From positions 1,488,001-1,552,000 of the forward strand of contig JBFWNV010000001.1 of the NCBI GenBank assembly GCA_050250875.1: a stretch of 64,000 nt of DNA, given 5' to 3'. Shown piece after piece: positions 52,201-63,141 of the stretch. Position numbers and translations under genes: made by a program. The notes beneath the pieces are model-generated. The model was given only the letters and a program-made list of their open reading frames with translations, was not told the origin of the DNA and made no database searches. This DNA comes from CAWAYR01 sp050250875 (lineage in GTDB: Bacteria; Acidobacteriota; Vicinamibacteria; Vicinamibacterales; UBA2999). Position 1 is the first letter of the stretch. Each line of letters begins with the position of its first letter.

Positions 52201-52314
52201 ATCGTCTGCGGGCTCGCCACCTGGGTCACCGAACAGGCGCAGATCGACGCGTTGCTCCCCGTGCCCTCGGCGTTCCAGCGGCTGATCGCCCGCTGGGCGC
52301 GAAGCGTGTTGTGA
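49294..52314 (+). CDS. Phospholipase D-like protein with N-terminal envelope domain
   Basis: 1006 residues with a signal peptide (VVLCFAAGMVLAAATPPAVAQ) at the ATG 49294. Residues ~25-185 form a beta-barrel-like domain (WGGASADTEANAVLGAIGVE, LHAGVDYDFRDQRFDLLIGA). The rest is PLD-like: a full HxKx4D motif DHRKIVFYD (His579, Lys581, Asp586), then KLHMKGLF (His857, Lys859; the Asp is lost) and GSSNMNDRS (937-945) followed by LDGE, typical of the second PLD half. PLD enzymes act on phosphodiesters such as phospholipids. The join of the two domains (residues ~191-201) is made by a palindromic repeat. It is coupled to an LpxR-type gene by a GTGA overlap. Confidence 0.82.
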   Translation: MRVVLCFAAGMVLAAATPPAVAQSPDDRPAADGGRIVSMGQPPTVKWWGGASADTEANAVLGAIGVEKWFFNPLAGLVAARAEGVVGGGRDGAEGGLRVLAVSPLARLHAGVDYDFRDQRFDLLIGADFTVRRGGLFGYGSRLRLGWLPGRDQTLQVGLSVPIRQKAGVTRPPHDRAPLRAARPVAIRVCGDSLESRDCPLAAALREFRAAADAVSRLVMPWRPRLRGDPAVAVAPDIAAVRALGPADEVLRRMQAAWPAVFRAAAAARGADPAALEAFADQARRIVLEDVVLPFDALLGQPRTSGSLYVFAEAAADRVAAASARAGTAPAEHDAAMIAFHGVLRELDRVRANIWEVWHEDRRVFLPLQVALAPDEADSQAEIDALLERVTGDRFTEGNRVDYIVNEAFQFEVARTVNLAERYHVLWIHDVRGEATRGNVDRVSALQVRQYLEALTARVRRYDDAGSLPEYHILLDQFYYETYNGRRWMTLLERPLTHRIALPPDSRETEQGLRQAQAGLQQAVAASRRLQADRARFGEAWLHNLVKVHVSITHPADFSFWGHGLLPVIGMPDTLMRDHRKIVFYDLSEDDPTQGEALFSGMGLGEHYAGATWEDRAIVVKGPAALAAKAAARRTLERQGVSGASLPRAFHERPLAPDYAARAVAARDRLMASIIPASRVLQSHNDVGYGVKPATAAKAVLLSVMPRGSVLISPDSLWESDLWGSLLAGSALRGGRVLVIAPSTENAPGTSWLVISRMHMVMSLLLALSQGLASRIEQEGGLLKVGIFNERAAVGDMGGRIAEARANFVAAGPWFRTLLPISDATLDALQARAKELEAIYPPAYLVDGTEGLRPKLHMKGLFAVSRSAWDGVFALPEMRDVLLAYLDERSRQVSGRERDVRILPDVVWKAGRQVIAARANHLTSEDTARFVQYLQVGSSNMNDRSMLLDGEVALTVAGLGAQAGIVDFAIVCGLATWVTEQAQIDALLPVPSAFQRLIARWARSVL
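49864..49894. repeat. GGGACAG-type palindromic repeat inside the PLD-like gene
   Basis: GGGGACA (49864-49870) and TGTCCCC (49888-49894) flank CTCGAGAG-type sequence. Aligned to the copy at 41546 without gaps it matches 22 of 29 positions. It codes for the short linker CGDSLESRDCP between the N-terminal domain and the PLD-like part. Confidence 0.65.
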
Positions 52315-53462
52315 GGCGCCTGACCGTGCGGCGTGCCGTCCGGGTCGCCTGCCTGGCGGGGGTGGCGCTGCTGCTCCCGGCTGCTGTCCGGGCCCAGCCG
52401 GTCACACCCGACCCGGCCGGCGCCGGTTCGCCCGAAGAACGCCTCGTCTCCGGCGTCTCGCTGGTGCATGACAACGACAACTGGCCCCACCCCGGCAACA
52501 CCCTGCGCGACGACAACTACTCGGCCGGCTACGAGCTGCGGGTCAACGGCAGCCTCGTCCGGCGGGCGTGGCTCTCGAAGCCGCTCGAGGGCCTCGACTG
52601 GCTGACCGGGATGCGCCGGCTGCACGCGCGCGGCGGGCGCCGCTACCATTCCGCCTCGCTCGTCGGCCTGGTCTACACGCCGGACGTCATCCAGACGACC
52701 GAGGTGCAGACCGACGACCGCCCCTACGCGTCCCTCATGGCGCTGACCGTGAGCCGCACCTCGGTCGGCGGGGCGGCGCTCGATCGGGCGTGGTGGAGCG
52801 AGTTCACGCTCGGCATGCTCGGCCTCGACGTTCCCGGTGAGGTGCAGCGCCTCACGCACCGCACGCGGCGCTGGATGACCGGCAACCCGGTGCCCTACGA
52901 TCCGCTCGGCTGGCGCAACCAGATCTCCGCCGGCGGCGAGCCGACCGCGCTGTACCGCGCCGGCTACCAGCGGCGCTTGGCCGGCGACGGCACCGCCGGC
53001 CGTCGCAAGCACTGGGAGGTGGTGGGCGCCGTCGAGGGCGGCGTGGGCTACGTCACGAGCGCGGCCGGTTCGATCGGCGCGCGCGTCGGCGCCTTCACCT
53101 CGGACTTCTGGGAGTTCCCGACCGGCACCGCGAGTCCGGCCGTGGGCCAGCAGCACGCACCGGCCGGCGGCGTCCGGCGCTGGGACGTGTTCGCCTTCGC
53201 GCTGGTGCGGCCGCGGCTGGTGGCTTACAACGCGTTCGTGCAGGGCCAGTTTCGCGACAGCATCCACACCGTGCGGCCGCGGCGGGTGCTCGGCGAATCG
53301 GAGGGCGGGGTCGGCGTGTCGCTGCCCCTGGGGTCGTTCCAGGTGCAGGCGGTCATGCAGCTCGCCCAGTGGCGCACCGCCGATTTCGTCGGGCCGAAGG
53401 CCAGGCACTACAGCTGGGGCAGCGTGGGGGTCCTGGTGACCCGACCGGGTCGCCGCGACTGA
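52311..53462 (+). CDS. LpxR-type outer-membrane lipid A deacylase
   Basis: 383 residues; the GTG overlaps the stop of the PLD-like gene. Signal peptide: RVACLAGVALLLPAAVRAQ. The mature part is a DUF2219/LpxR-type barrel: VSLVHDNDNWPH and RDDNYSAGYELRV (Asn/Asp/Ser active-site area), YHSASLVGLVYTPDV, DDRPYASLMALTVS, LGMLGLDVPGEVQRLTHR and GWRNQI. LpxR removes the 3'-acyloxyacyl group from lipid A in the outer membrane, using Ca2+. Together with the upstream PLD-like protein it suggests envelope-lipid remodelling. A distant relative with another lipid substrate is possible. Confidence 0.85.
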   Translation: MRRLTVRRAVRVACLAGVALLLPAAVRAQPVTPDPAGAGSPEERLVSGVSLVHDNDNWPHPGNTLRDDNYSAGYELRVNGSLVRRAWLSKPLEGLDWLTGMRRLHARGGRRYHSASLVGLVYTPDVIQTTEVQTDDRPYASLMALTVSRTSVGGAALDRAWWSEFTLGMLGLDVPGEVQRLTHRTRRWMTGNPVPYDPLGWRNQISAGGEPTALYRAGYQRRLAGDGTAGRRKHWEVVGAVEGGVGYVTSAAGSIGARVGAFTSDFWEFPTGTASPAVGQQHAPAGGVRRWDVFAFALVRPRLVAYNAFVQGQFRDSIHTVRPRRVLGESEGGVGVSLPLGSFQVQAVMQLAQWRTADFVGPKARHYSWGSVGVLVTRPGRRD

Positions 53463-53469
53463 CGCGCGA

Positions 53470-56103
53470 TCAGAGGCGCATCGCCGACACCGGATCGATG
53501 CGCGCCGCCCGCCGTGCCGGCAGCCAGCTGGCGCCGAGCACCGCGGCGATCAGCACCGCGGCCGTCGCCGCGAGGGTGAGCGGATCCTGCGGAACGACGC
53601 CGAAGAGGACCGATTGCGCCAGGCGGCTCACGCCGGCCACGCCCAGGGCCCCGACGGCCGCACCCGCGACGGCGAGCATCAACGACTCGCGCACGATCGA
53701 TCGCGCGACCGCCGCCGCCGACGCGCCGATGGCCATCCGCACGGCGATCTCGCGGCGCCGCTGCGCGACCGTGTACGCCAGCAGCGCATACATCCCGGTG
53801 GCGGCGGTGGCCAGTCCGGCCGCCGCGAAGAGCGACACGAACAGCATCGCGAAGCGGTCCTGCTGCAGCGTGTCGTCGAACAGCTGCTCCATCGTCGTGA
53901 CCGAGTGCACCGGCTGGTCGGGATCCACCTGCAGGGCCTGCGCCCGGGCCGCCTGCGCCAGGGCGCCCGGCGCCGTCGTCGTGCGCACCACGACGTTCAT
54001 GACCAGGTAGGGGTTCTGGGCGTGCGGGACGAAGATCTCGGGCGCCGGCGCGCTGCGCGGGCCCTTGTAGCGCGCGTCGCTGACCACGCCGACGACCTGC
54101 CGCGTCGCCGCGGCACCCTGGTAGTCGAGGACGAGCGTGCGGCCCACCGGATCCTGGTCCCCCCATGCCGTGCGCGCCAGGCTCTCGTTGACGACGACCA
54201 CCCGCGGCGCGCCGGCGTCGTCCCGCGCCGAGAAGTCGCGGCCGGACACCAGCCGCAGCCCCAGGGTCGCGAAGTAGCCCGGCGTCGCCATGCGGACGTT
54301 GGCCTGCGGGAGCACGTTGCCATCGGGGCGGGCGCCCTCCCGCCAGTACGGGCGGTAGAAGTCGGCGCCGATCGTGCTCATCGGCAGCTGGGTGACCGCC
54401 GCGGCCGAGGCCACCCCCGGCACCTGGCCGACCGCGTCGAGCACCCGCCCGTAGTAGTCGATCACCGCCTGGCCGCGATAGCGCGTGGCGTCGGGCGCGA
54501 TGCGCAGCACCAGCAGGTTGCGGGCATCGAAGCCGGGATCGACGCGCTGCAGGCTGGCGAAGCTGCGGACCAGCAGTCCGGCACCGACGAGGAGCACCAC
54601 GGTCACGGCGATCTCGGCGACGACGAGTGCCCGCCGCACCCGGCCGGCGTGCGATCCGGAGACCGGCGCGCCGTCCTTCAAGGTGGGCGCGATCGCCGGG
54701 GCGCGGCCGCGCAGACCCGGCAGCAGCACGCCGATGACGGTGGCCAGCACCGAGACGGCCACGGCGAACGCCACGACGCGGCCGTTCACCTCGACCTCCT
54801 GCAGCCGCGGGATGTCCGCCGGCGCGAAGGCGACCGCCGCCCCCAACGACCACGTCGCGAGCACGACGGCCACGAGCGCGGTGAGCACGGCGCAGAGCGC
54901 CGTGTCGGCGAGGTGCTCGCGCGCGATCCGCGTGCCGCCGGCGCCGAGCGCCAGGCGAATGGCGACCTCCCGAGCCCGGGCCGTGCGGCGGGCGACGGCG
55001 AGACTGGCGACGTTGGTGCAGACGAGCAGCAGCAGACAGAACACCGCGCCGAACACGAGCAGCAGCCCGGTGCGGCTCGAGCGCATTAGCTCCTCGCTGA
55101 GCGGCACCAGCTCGACGCTCCAGCCGGTGTTGGTGCGCGGATGATCGGCGGCGCTTCGCGCGGCCAGCACGTTCATCCGCTCGGCCGCCGATTCGCGCGA
55201 GAGGCCGGGGCGCAGCCGGCCGACCGCACGGAGGAACCGCGCCTCGCGCGGCGGGCCCTCGGGGAAGCCGGCACCGCGATACGACTCGTGCATGTCCCAC
55301 GGCGTCCAGAAGGCCGCGTCGTCGTCGGGCACGGCGAAATTCGCCGGCATCACCCCCAGCACGCGCCAGTGGCGCCCCTCGATGTGCAGCGTGCCGCCGA
55401 CCAGCGCCGGATCGGCGCCGAGGCTCTGCCACAGGCGATGGCTCAGCACGAGGATCGGCTCGGGCCCCGCCCGGCCGGACGGAATCGAGGGCCGGCCCTG
55501 ATACTCGTCGCCGGTGAACGTGCGGCCGAGCAGCGGCGTGCGGCGGAAGACCTCGAAGAAGCCCCTGGTCACCTGGACGCCGGTGACCGGCACGCTGGTC
55601 TCCGGACCGCGCAGCGTCGCCCTGGCCGTCCACCAGCCACTCAGGGCCTCGAAGGCGTCGTTGCCGGCGACCCAGTCGTTGAGATCGCCAGGCGACGGAC
55701 CCTCGCGCCGGCGTTCCTGCGGGACGTTCGACTCCCAGACCATCACCAGCCGGTCGGGGTCGGCGTAGGGCAGGGGCTGCAGCAGCACGGCGTTCACCAG
55801 CGCGAACAGCGTCGTGGTGGCGGCGACCCCCAGGCCGAGGAGCAGCGCGACGGTGAGCGCGAATCCCGGGGCCCGCAGCAGCGACCGCACCGCCCGCCCC
55901 ACGTCCTGGGCGACGCCGGCGGCGAGATCCGAGAGCAGGGCCAACCCGGCGGCGGCCATGGCCCTGCGGCCCTGCCCGCGGGCGTCGTCGAGCAGACGCG
56001 CGGCGTCGTGCTGCATCTCCCGCGCCTCCTGCGGATCGCGGCCGCCGACGGCCCGCAGCAACCGGCCGTAGCCACGCGTGGCCCGAGACGAGGGCGGGGT
56101 CAT
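53470..56103 (-). CDS. ADOP-like permease (MacB/FtsX family), single copy
   Basis: 877 residues from the ATG at 56103, which overlaps the PadR stop (ATGA). The N-terminal prefix is a variant (GRDPQEAREMQHDAARLLDD) instead of the DEIRGHL type. After the first helix (FALTVALLLGLGVAATTTLF) come a MacB-like periplasmic domain, FtsX helices (LLLVCTNVASLAVARRTARA), the second periplasmic domain and a last FtsX unit ending LPARRAARIDPVSAMRL. There is no ATPase. It differs clearly from the pair at 24.7-30.1 kb, so this is a separate lineage of the family, also run by a PadR. Confidence 0.9.
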   Translation of the reverse strand: MTPPSSRATRGYGRLLRAVGGRDPQEAREMQHDAARLLDDARGQGRRAMAAAGLALLSDLAAGVAQDVGRAVRSLLRAPGFALTVALLLGLGVAATTTLFALVNAVLLQPLPYADPDRLVMVWESNVPQERRREGPSPGDLNDWVAGNDAFEALSGWWTARATLRGPETSVPVTGVQVTRGFFEVFRRTPLLGRTFTGDEYQGRPSIPSGRAGPEPILVLSHRLWQSLGADPALVGGTLHIEGRHWRVLGVMPANFAVPDDDAAFWTPWDMHESYRGAGFPEGPPREARFLRAVGRLRPGLSRESAAERMNVLAARSAADHPRTNTGWSVELVPLSEELMRSSRTGLLLVFGAVFCLLLLVCTNVASLAVARRTARAREVAIRLALGAGGTRIAREHLADTALCAVLTALVAVVLATWSLGAAVAFAPADIPRLQEVEVNGRVVAFAVAVSVLATVIGVLLPGLRGRAPAIAPTLKDGAPVSGSHAGRVRRALVVAEIAVTVVLLVGAGLLVRSFASLQRVDPGFDARNLLVLRIAPDATRYRGQAVIDYYGRVLDAVGQVPGVASAAAVTQLPMSTIGADFYRPYWREGARPDGNVLPQANVRMATPGYFATLGLRLVSGRDFSARDDAGAPRVVVVNESLARTAWGDQDPVGRTLVLDYQGAAATRQVVGVVSDARYKGPRSAPAPEIFVPHAQNPYLVMNVVVRTTTAPGALAQAARAQALQVDPDQPVHSVTTMEQLFDDTLQQDRFAMLFVSLFAAAGLATAATGMYALLAYTVAQRRREIAVRMAIGASAAAVARSIVRESLMLAVAGAAVGALGVAGVSRLAQSVLFGVVPQDPLTLAATAAVLIAAVLGASWLPARRAARIDPVSAMRL

Positions 56104-56462
56104 GCGCGCACCGGCTTGCGCAGCGCCCGGCTGGCCCGCGCGTGATCGACGATCGCTTCGAGCCGGCGGACCTCGGCGCCGAGCACGCGCGTGCCGAGCG
56201 GCGTGAGACCGAAGTAGCGGCGCCGCTCGTCGTCGTCGCTGGGCCGCGTGTCCGATTCCGCGATCCAGTCGAGTTCCTCGAGCTCGCGCAGGGTGCCGTA
56301 CAGGGCCGCCGGCCAGACCCGCACCTGGCCGTCGGTGCGGGCCGCGACCTCCTGCATGATGCTGTAGCCGTGCCGCGGGCCGTCGGCAAGGGCGAGCAGG
56401 ATGTGCAGCACCCTGGGCTTGAGCGGCAGCAGGTGATCGACGCTTCGTGGTCTGTCGGTCAT
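56100..56462 (-). CDS. PadR-family transcriptional repressor
   Basis: 120 residues with the PadR winged helix: KPRVLHILLALADGPRHGYS, VRVWPAALYGTLRELEELDW and the wing DDERRRYFGLTPLGTRVL. The acidic insert DTRPSDDDE before the wing is typical of the group that controls ADOP permeases. The gene is followed with ATGA overlap by the permease. Divergent upstream lies the amidase gene, and the operator at 56497 stands between them, so the regulator probably controls both directions (inference). The ligand is unknown. Confidence 0.93.
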   Translation of the reverse strand: MTDRPRSVDHLLPLKPRVLHILLALADGPRHGYSIMQEVAARTDGQVRVWPAALYGTLRELEELDWIAESDTRPSDDDERRRYFGLTPLGTRVLGAEVRRLEAIVDHARASRALRKPVRA

Positions 56463-56496
56463 GGGCGGACACCGCGCCGTCTGGCGGCCGGGCAAC

Positions 56497-56516
56497 TGTA
56501 TATCGTCTGATATACA
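56497..56516. promoter_or_regulatory. PadR operator TGTATATC-N4-GATATACA
   Basis: A perfect 8-base inverted repeat around GTCT, with the TGTA...TACA ends of PadR sites. It lies 35 bases upstream of the PadR start and about 67 bases before the amidase start. The AT content is exceptional for this window, so a promoter may overlap it. Confidence 0.8.
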
Positions 56517-56582
56517 AATGCAACGATGCCGAGACGGGCCGGCCGTTCGGCTATTCTCGACCCGCCACCAGGAGACACCGCG

Positions 56583-58115
56583 ATGTCGAGCGACGCCAGC
56601 CGTTTCCTCCCCGCCTCGGGTGACGCCATCACCCGCCGGCACTTCACCGCCACGCTCGCCGCCGGTCTCACCGGCGCCGCGGTGCGTCCCGATCCCGCGG
56701 CCGCACAGTCGGCGGCGGAGCTGTGCGAGATGACGGCCGTCGAGCTGGCGGCGCGGCTGGCAAAGAAGCAGGTGTCGGCGCGCGAGGTGATGACCGCCCA
56801 CCTGGCGCAGATCGAGCGTGTCAACCCGAAGGTGAACGCGATCGTCACGCTGGTCGCCGATCAGGCTATGGCGGCGGCGGCCAGGGCCGACGAGGCGATC
56901 GCGCGCGGCGGCCCGACCGGCGTGCTGCACGGGCTGCCGATCGCGCACAAGGACCTGGTGGACACCGCCGGCATCCGCACCACCCGCGGCTCGCGGTTCT
57001 TCCAGGACCACGTGCCGACGCGCGACGCGATGATCGTGACGAAGATCAAGGCCGCCGGCGCACTGACCCTCGGCAAGACCAACACGCCGGAGTTCGGCGC
57101 CGGCTCGCACACCTTCAACGAGGTGTTCGGCGCCACCCGCAATCCCTACGACGTGACCAGGACGTGCGGCGGCAGCAGCGGCGGCGCCGCCGTGGCCACC
57201 GCCTGCCGGATGCTGCCGATCGCCGACGGCAGCGACACCGGCGGTTCACTGCGCAATCCGCCGGCCTTCTGCAACGTGGTCGGCCTGCGGCCGTCGCCGG
57301 GCCGCATCGCCAACGAGGGCGGCGGCTGGTCGCCGCTGTCGGTGTCGGGCCCGATCGCCCGCACGGTGGCCGACGTGGCCCTGTTCCTGAGCGCCATCGC
57401 CGGCCCCAGCGCCGGCAGCCTGTCGATCAACGAGGATCCCGCGCTGTTCCGCCGGCCGCTCGGCCGCGACTTCAAGGGCGTGCGCGTCGCGTGGTATCGC
57501 GGCCTCGGCGGCATTCCGTTCCAGCCCGAGATCCGCCGCGTCGTCGAGGCGGCGCGCAAGACCTTCGAGTCGCTGGGTTGCGTGATCGACGAGGCCGAGC
57601 CGGACTTCACCGGCGTCGCCGAGGCGTTCCCGGTGCTCCGCTACGTCGCCAACCACGCCAACTACTCGGCGCTGATCAGGCAGCGCGCCGAGTGGGTGAA
57701 GGACACGATCAAGTACGAAGTAGAACAGGCCGAGAAGATGACCGGCGCCGACGTCAGCCGGGCGCTGGCGCGGCAGTCGCGCCTGTACGTCGAGAGCCGG
57801 CAGTTCTTCGCGAAGTACGAGTACTTCATCCTGCCGGTGACGCAGGTGGAGCCGTTCGACCTGGCCACGCCGTATCCCACCGAGATTGCCGGCGCGACCA
57901 TGGCGTCCTACATCGACTGGATGCGGTCGTGCTGGTACGTGACGATGATGGCCACCCCGGCGATCTCGGTGCCGGGCGGCTTCACCGCGTCGGGGCTGCC
58001 CGTCGGCCTGCAGATCGTCGGCCGGCACCGCGACGAGTGGAGCGTGCTGCAGCTGGCGCACGCGTTCGAACAGGCGACCGGCCACGGCAGGCGCCGCCCC
58101 GGCGTGCTCGCGTAG
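56583..58115 (+). CDS. Tat-exported amidase-signature enzyme
   Basis: 510 residues from the ATG at 56583; AGGAGA lies 8 bases before. A Tat signal (ITRRHFTATLAAGLTG) precedes a complete amidase-signature domain with Ser-cisSer-Lys: Lys123 in LPIAHKDLVD, Ser198 in TCGGSSGGAA and nucleophile Ser222 in DGSDTGGSLRNPP. It hydrolyses amide bonds of unknown substrates. Exported members are rarer than cytoplasmic ones; periplasmic acyl-amide or drug-amide hydrolysis is possible. The gene is divergent from the PadR-ADOP pair, suggesting shared control. Confidence 0.92.
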   Translation: MSSDASRFLPASGDAITRRHFTATLAAGLTGAAVRPDPAAAQSAAELCEMTAVELAARLAKKQVSAREVMTAHLAQIERVNPKVNAIVTLVADQAMAAAARADEAIARGGPTGVLHGLPIAHKDLVDTAGIRTTRGSRFFQDHVPTRDAMIVTKIKAAGALTLGKTNTPEFGAGSHTFNEVFGATRNPYDVTRTCGGSSGGAAVATACRMLPIADGSDTGGSLRNPPAFCNVVGLRPSPGRIANEGGGWSPLSVSGPIARTVADVALFLSAIAGPSAGSLSINEDPALFRRPLGRDFKGVRVAWYRGLGGIPFQPEIRRVVEAARKTFESLGCVIDEAEPDFTGVAEAFPVLRYVANHANYSALIRQRAEWVKDTIKYEVEQAEKMTGADVSRALARQSRLYVESRQFFAKYEYFILPVTQVEPFDLATPYPTEIAGATMASYIDWMRSCWYVTMMATPAISVPGGFTASGLPVGLQIVGRHRDEWSVLQLAHAFEQATGHGRRRPGVLA

Positions 58116-58185
58116 ACACGGCAGCGACGACGTCCGGGCCGAGCCAGCCCCGACGTCGTCGTCCATTCCCCGCGCCCGCGCCGGC

Positions 58186-58749
58186 CTACATCTCGAAGCG
58201 CCACACGAAGCGGTCGGTGCCGCCGTTGAGCCCGGGCGCCTCGGTGACGACCTCGATCCGACCCGGCGCGTAGCTCGGCGAATAGGGCGTGCCCTGGTAG
58301 GGCCGGAAGCTCAGCTCGCCGGCGTTCAGCGAGTACATCCCGACCACGTTCTTCACGCCGACGATGTCGTTGCGGTTGGTGGCGCGCAGCCGCGTCTCGT
58401 ATTCGTGCAGGTAGGTGCCGTCGTCGTTGAGGATGATCTGGCCGCGCACCGCCACCATCTCCATGCGCACGCCGGGGGTCGGCGAGAACGAATCGAACGG
58501 CCCCGGCACCGGCGCGCCGTTGACGCTGACCAGGCGATAGGAGCCGACGCCGGTGATGTTCTGCGGTCCGCCCGACGGCGGCGTCGTCGTAATGGGCGGC
58601 TGGCCGGTGGTGGGAGCCGGCGCGGCCTCGGCCGAGGCCGCCGGAGTCGCCGAGGGACCGGTCGGGCTGCCGGAGCAGGCGGTGGTGGCGGCGGCGCTGA
58701 CGACGACGAGGGCGGCCCGGACGGCGCGGCGGAGAGCGGTGTTCGACAT
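58186..58749 (-). CDS. Lipoprotein-like exported protein of unknown function
   Basis: 187 residues. The N-terminus AALVVVSAAATTACSGSPTG has a Cys in a lipobox-like place, then a Pro/Thr/Ala-rich linker (residues ~28-62). The mature domain (GSYRLVSVNGAPVPGPFDSF ... MEMVAVRGQIILNDDGTYLH) looks like a small lipocalin-type barrel as found in many Acidobacteriota proteins. No active-site motif was recognised. It is convergent with the amidase. Its own regulation is not visible. Confidence 0.75.
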   Translation of the reverse strand: MSNTALRRAVRAALVVVSAAATTACSGSPTGPSATPAASAEAAPAPTTGQPPITTTPPSGGPQNITGVGSYRLVSVNGAPVPGPFDSFSPTPGVRMEMVAVRGQIILNDDGTYLHEYETRLRATNRNDIVGVKNVVGMYSLNAGELSFRPYQGTPYSPSYAPGRIEVVTEAPGLNGGTDRFVWRFEM

Positions 58750-58931
58750 GGCTGACTCGACTCCTTGGGATGCGCGGGTCGTGAAGCCGACGCCGCGGCC
58801 GGCTCCTGAGTGCCGGTCATTCCCACAGGCGCAACCGGGTCGCCGGAATGATCATCGTCGTGTCGTGAGCATTTCCGGCCCGGGCCTGCGCCTGTCGGGT
58901 GTCGAAACCCTTCACCCAGGAGCTGTCAGCC

Positions 58932-59756
58932 ATGTCCCGTCTCCGTCTCTTCCGAGCGGTCGCGTCGTCGATCCTCTGCCTCGTCGCGCCGCTGGCCGCC
59001 GCGGCCCAGCCGATACTCACCGTCGCCGCGGTGGCCGTGCCCCCGGGCAGCCCGGTGGCCGTGACGGTGACCGGCGTGCCCGGCCGGCACTTCGCCGTGA
59101 TCGGTAGCGCCGTCAATGCCGGCCTCTCCCACGGCGGCGTCGCCCTGGCGGTCGGCACCGACGTGGCCATCCTCGCCAGCGGGATACTGAACGGCACCGG
59201 CAGCGCGGTCGTGCCGGTCACGCCGCCCTTCGTCGGAACGACGCTGGACCGCTACTACCTTCAGGCCGTCACGTCGCCGAGCCCGGCATTCGAGCCGCTC
59301 GAGGCCTCGGCGGGGCGGGTGCTCCGCAACCGCGATTCGGCCACCGGGATTCTCGAGACGCTGACCGCGCGCGGCTCTGCGGCGCATCCGTCGCTGACGA
59401 TGAACTTCGTCTCGCCGACCGTCACCCTCGCGGTCGCGCCCGGCCAGCGGCTGCACGTGCTCGCCAGCCGGGCGTTCGGATCGACCACCGCCACTGGTGG
59501 ACTCAGCCTGACGCTGCACGCCTGCGTCCGTCCCACCGCCCCGGCCAGCCCGTTCGTGCTCGACGATCCGACCGGCATCATCGGCATCCGCGTCGCCGCC
59601 GGCACCAGGGTGCTGCAGACCGTCGACCACGTCTTCGATGCGCTGCCGGCGGGCAGCTACGACGTCGGCATGTGCGGCTACATCGCCGATCCGAGCCGAC
59701 TCACGAGCTGGAACGACAACGGCCTCGGCTACGTGACCGCGTTCGTCTTCCAGTGA
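58932..59756 (+). CDS. Exported beta-rich protein of unknown function
   Basis: 274 residues; AGGAG lies before the ATG at 58932 and the signal peptide is FRAVASSILCLVAPLAAAAQ. The mature protein is Ala/Thr/Val-rich, with alternating beta strands (AVPPGSPVAVTVTGVPGRHF, AVIGSAVNAGLSHGGVALAV) and two Cys. The repeated 'T/S-G-V' pattern resembles secreted beta-sandwich proteins. No domain was named. It resembles the genes at 41944 and 45638 in layout and composition, i.e. stand-alone secreted proteins with short beta domains. Confidence 0.75.
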   Translation: MSRLRLFRAVASSILCLVAPLAAAAQPILTVAAVAVPPGSPVAVTVTGVPGRHFAVIGSAVNAGLSHGGVALAVGTDVAILASGILNGTGSAVVPVTPPFVGTTLDRYYLQAVTSPSPAFEPLEASAGRVLRNRDSATGILETLTARGSAAHPSLTMNFVSPTVTLAVAPGQRLHVLASRAFGSTTATGGLSLTLHACVRPTAPASPFVLDDPTGIIGIRVAAGTRVLQTVDHVFDALPAGSYDVGMCGYIADPSRLTSWNDNGLGYVTAFVFQ

Positions 59757-59762
59757 ACGACG

Positions 59763-62506
<2,744 letters not shown>

Positions 62507-62510
<4 letters not shown>

Positions 62511-63079
62511 CCGCCACCCTCCAGGTGCTGCCGCAGCCACGCTTCGGCGAACCGGGCGTCGCGCACCACGGTCGGCACCGAGACGTCGAGGGCCTCGGCG
62601 ATCTCGGCGTTGCCGAGTCCGCCGAAGTAGCGCATCTCGATCACTCGGGCCTTGCGGGCGTCCACCGCGGCCAGCGCGGAGAGCGCGTCGTCGAGCGCCA
62701 CGATGTCGCGCGGTCGCTCGGGCGCGGCGACGACGATCGCGTCCAGGCTGGTGTCGTGGCCGCCGCCGCGCTTGGCGCTGCGCTTCTTCCGCGCCGAGTC
62801 GACCAGCACCTGGCGCATCACGTGGGCCGCCACGCCGAAGAAGTGCGACCGGTTCCGGAACACCGGCGTCTGCTGATCGACCAGCCGGACGTAGGCCTCG
62901 TGGACCAGCGCGGTCGGCTGCAGGGTGTGGCCGACCCGCTCGCGGCGCAGGTAGGCGGCGGCCAGCCGCTGCAGCTCGCGGTAGACGATCGGCAGCATGC
63001 GCTCGAGCGCGTGCGCGTCGCCGTTGCGCCAGTCGGCGAGCAGCAGAGTGACATTGTCCGCAGACGAGCCGTCCATCAC
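62507..63079 (-). CDS. ECF sigma factor of the Sig-70_X6 type
   Basis: 190 residues. Region 2: IVYRELQRLAAAYLRRERVGHTL with ALVHEAYVRL, the W/RSHFFGVAAHVMRQVLVDSA signature and KKRSAKRGG; region 4: ALDDALSALAAVD, YFGGLGNAEIAEALDVSVPTV. This pattern is that of the ECF subgroup TIGR02999 found mostly with Ser/Thr kinases in Acidobacteria and Planctomycetes. It overlaps the kinase gene, so phosphorylation likely controls the sigma factor in place of an anti-sigma (inference). Confidence 0.95.
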
Positions 63080-63141
63080 GCCTTGGTCGTGGTGCGGCGG
63101 ACCGCCGCTGGATCAGGCTGATTGTAGCGGACGAGCACGGC

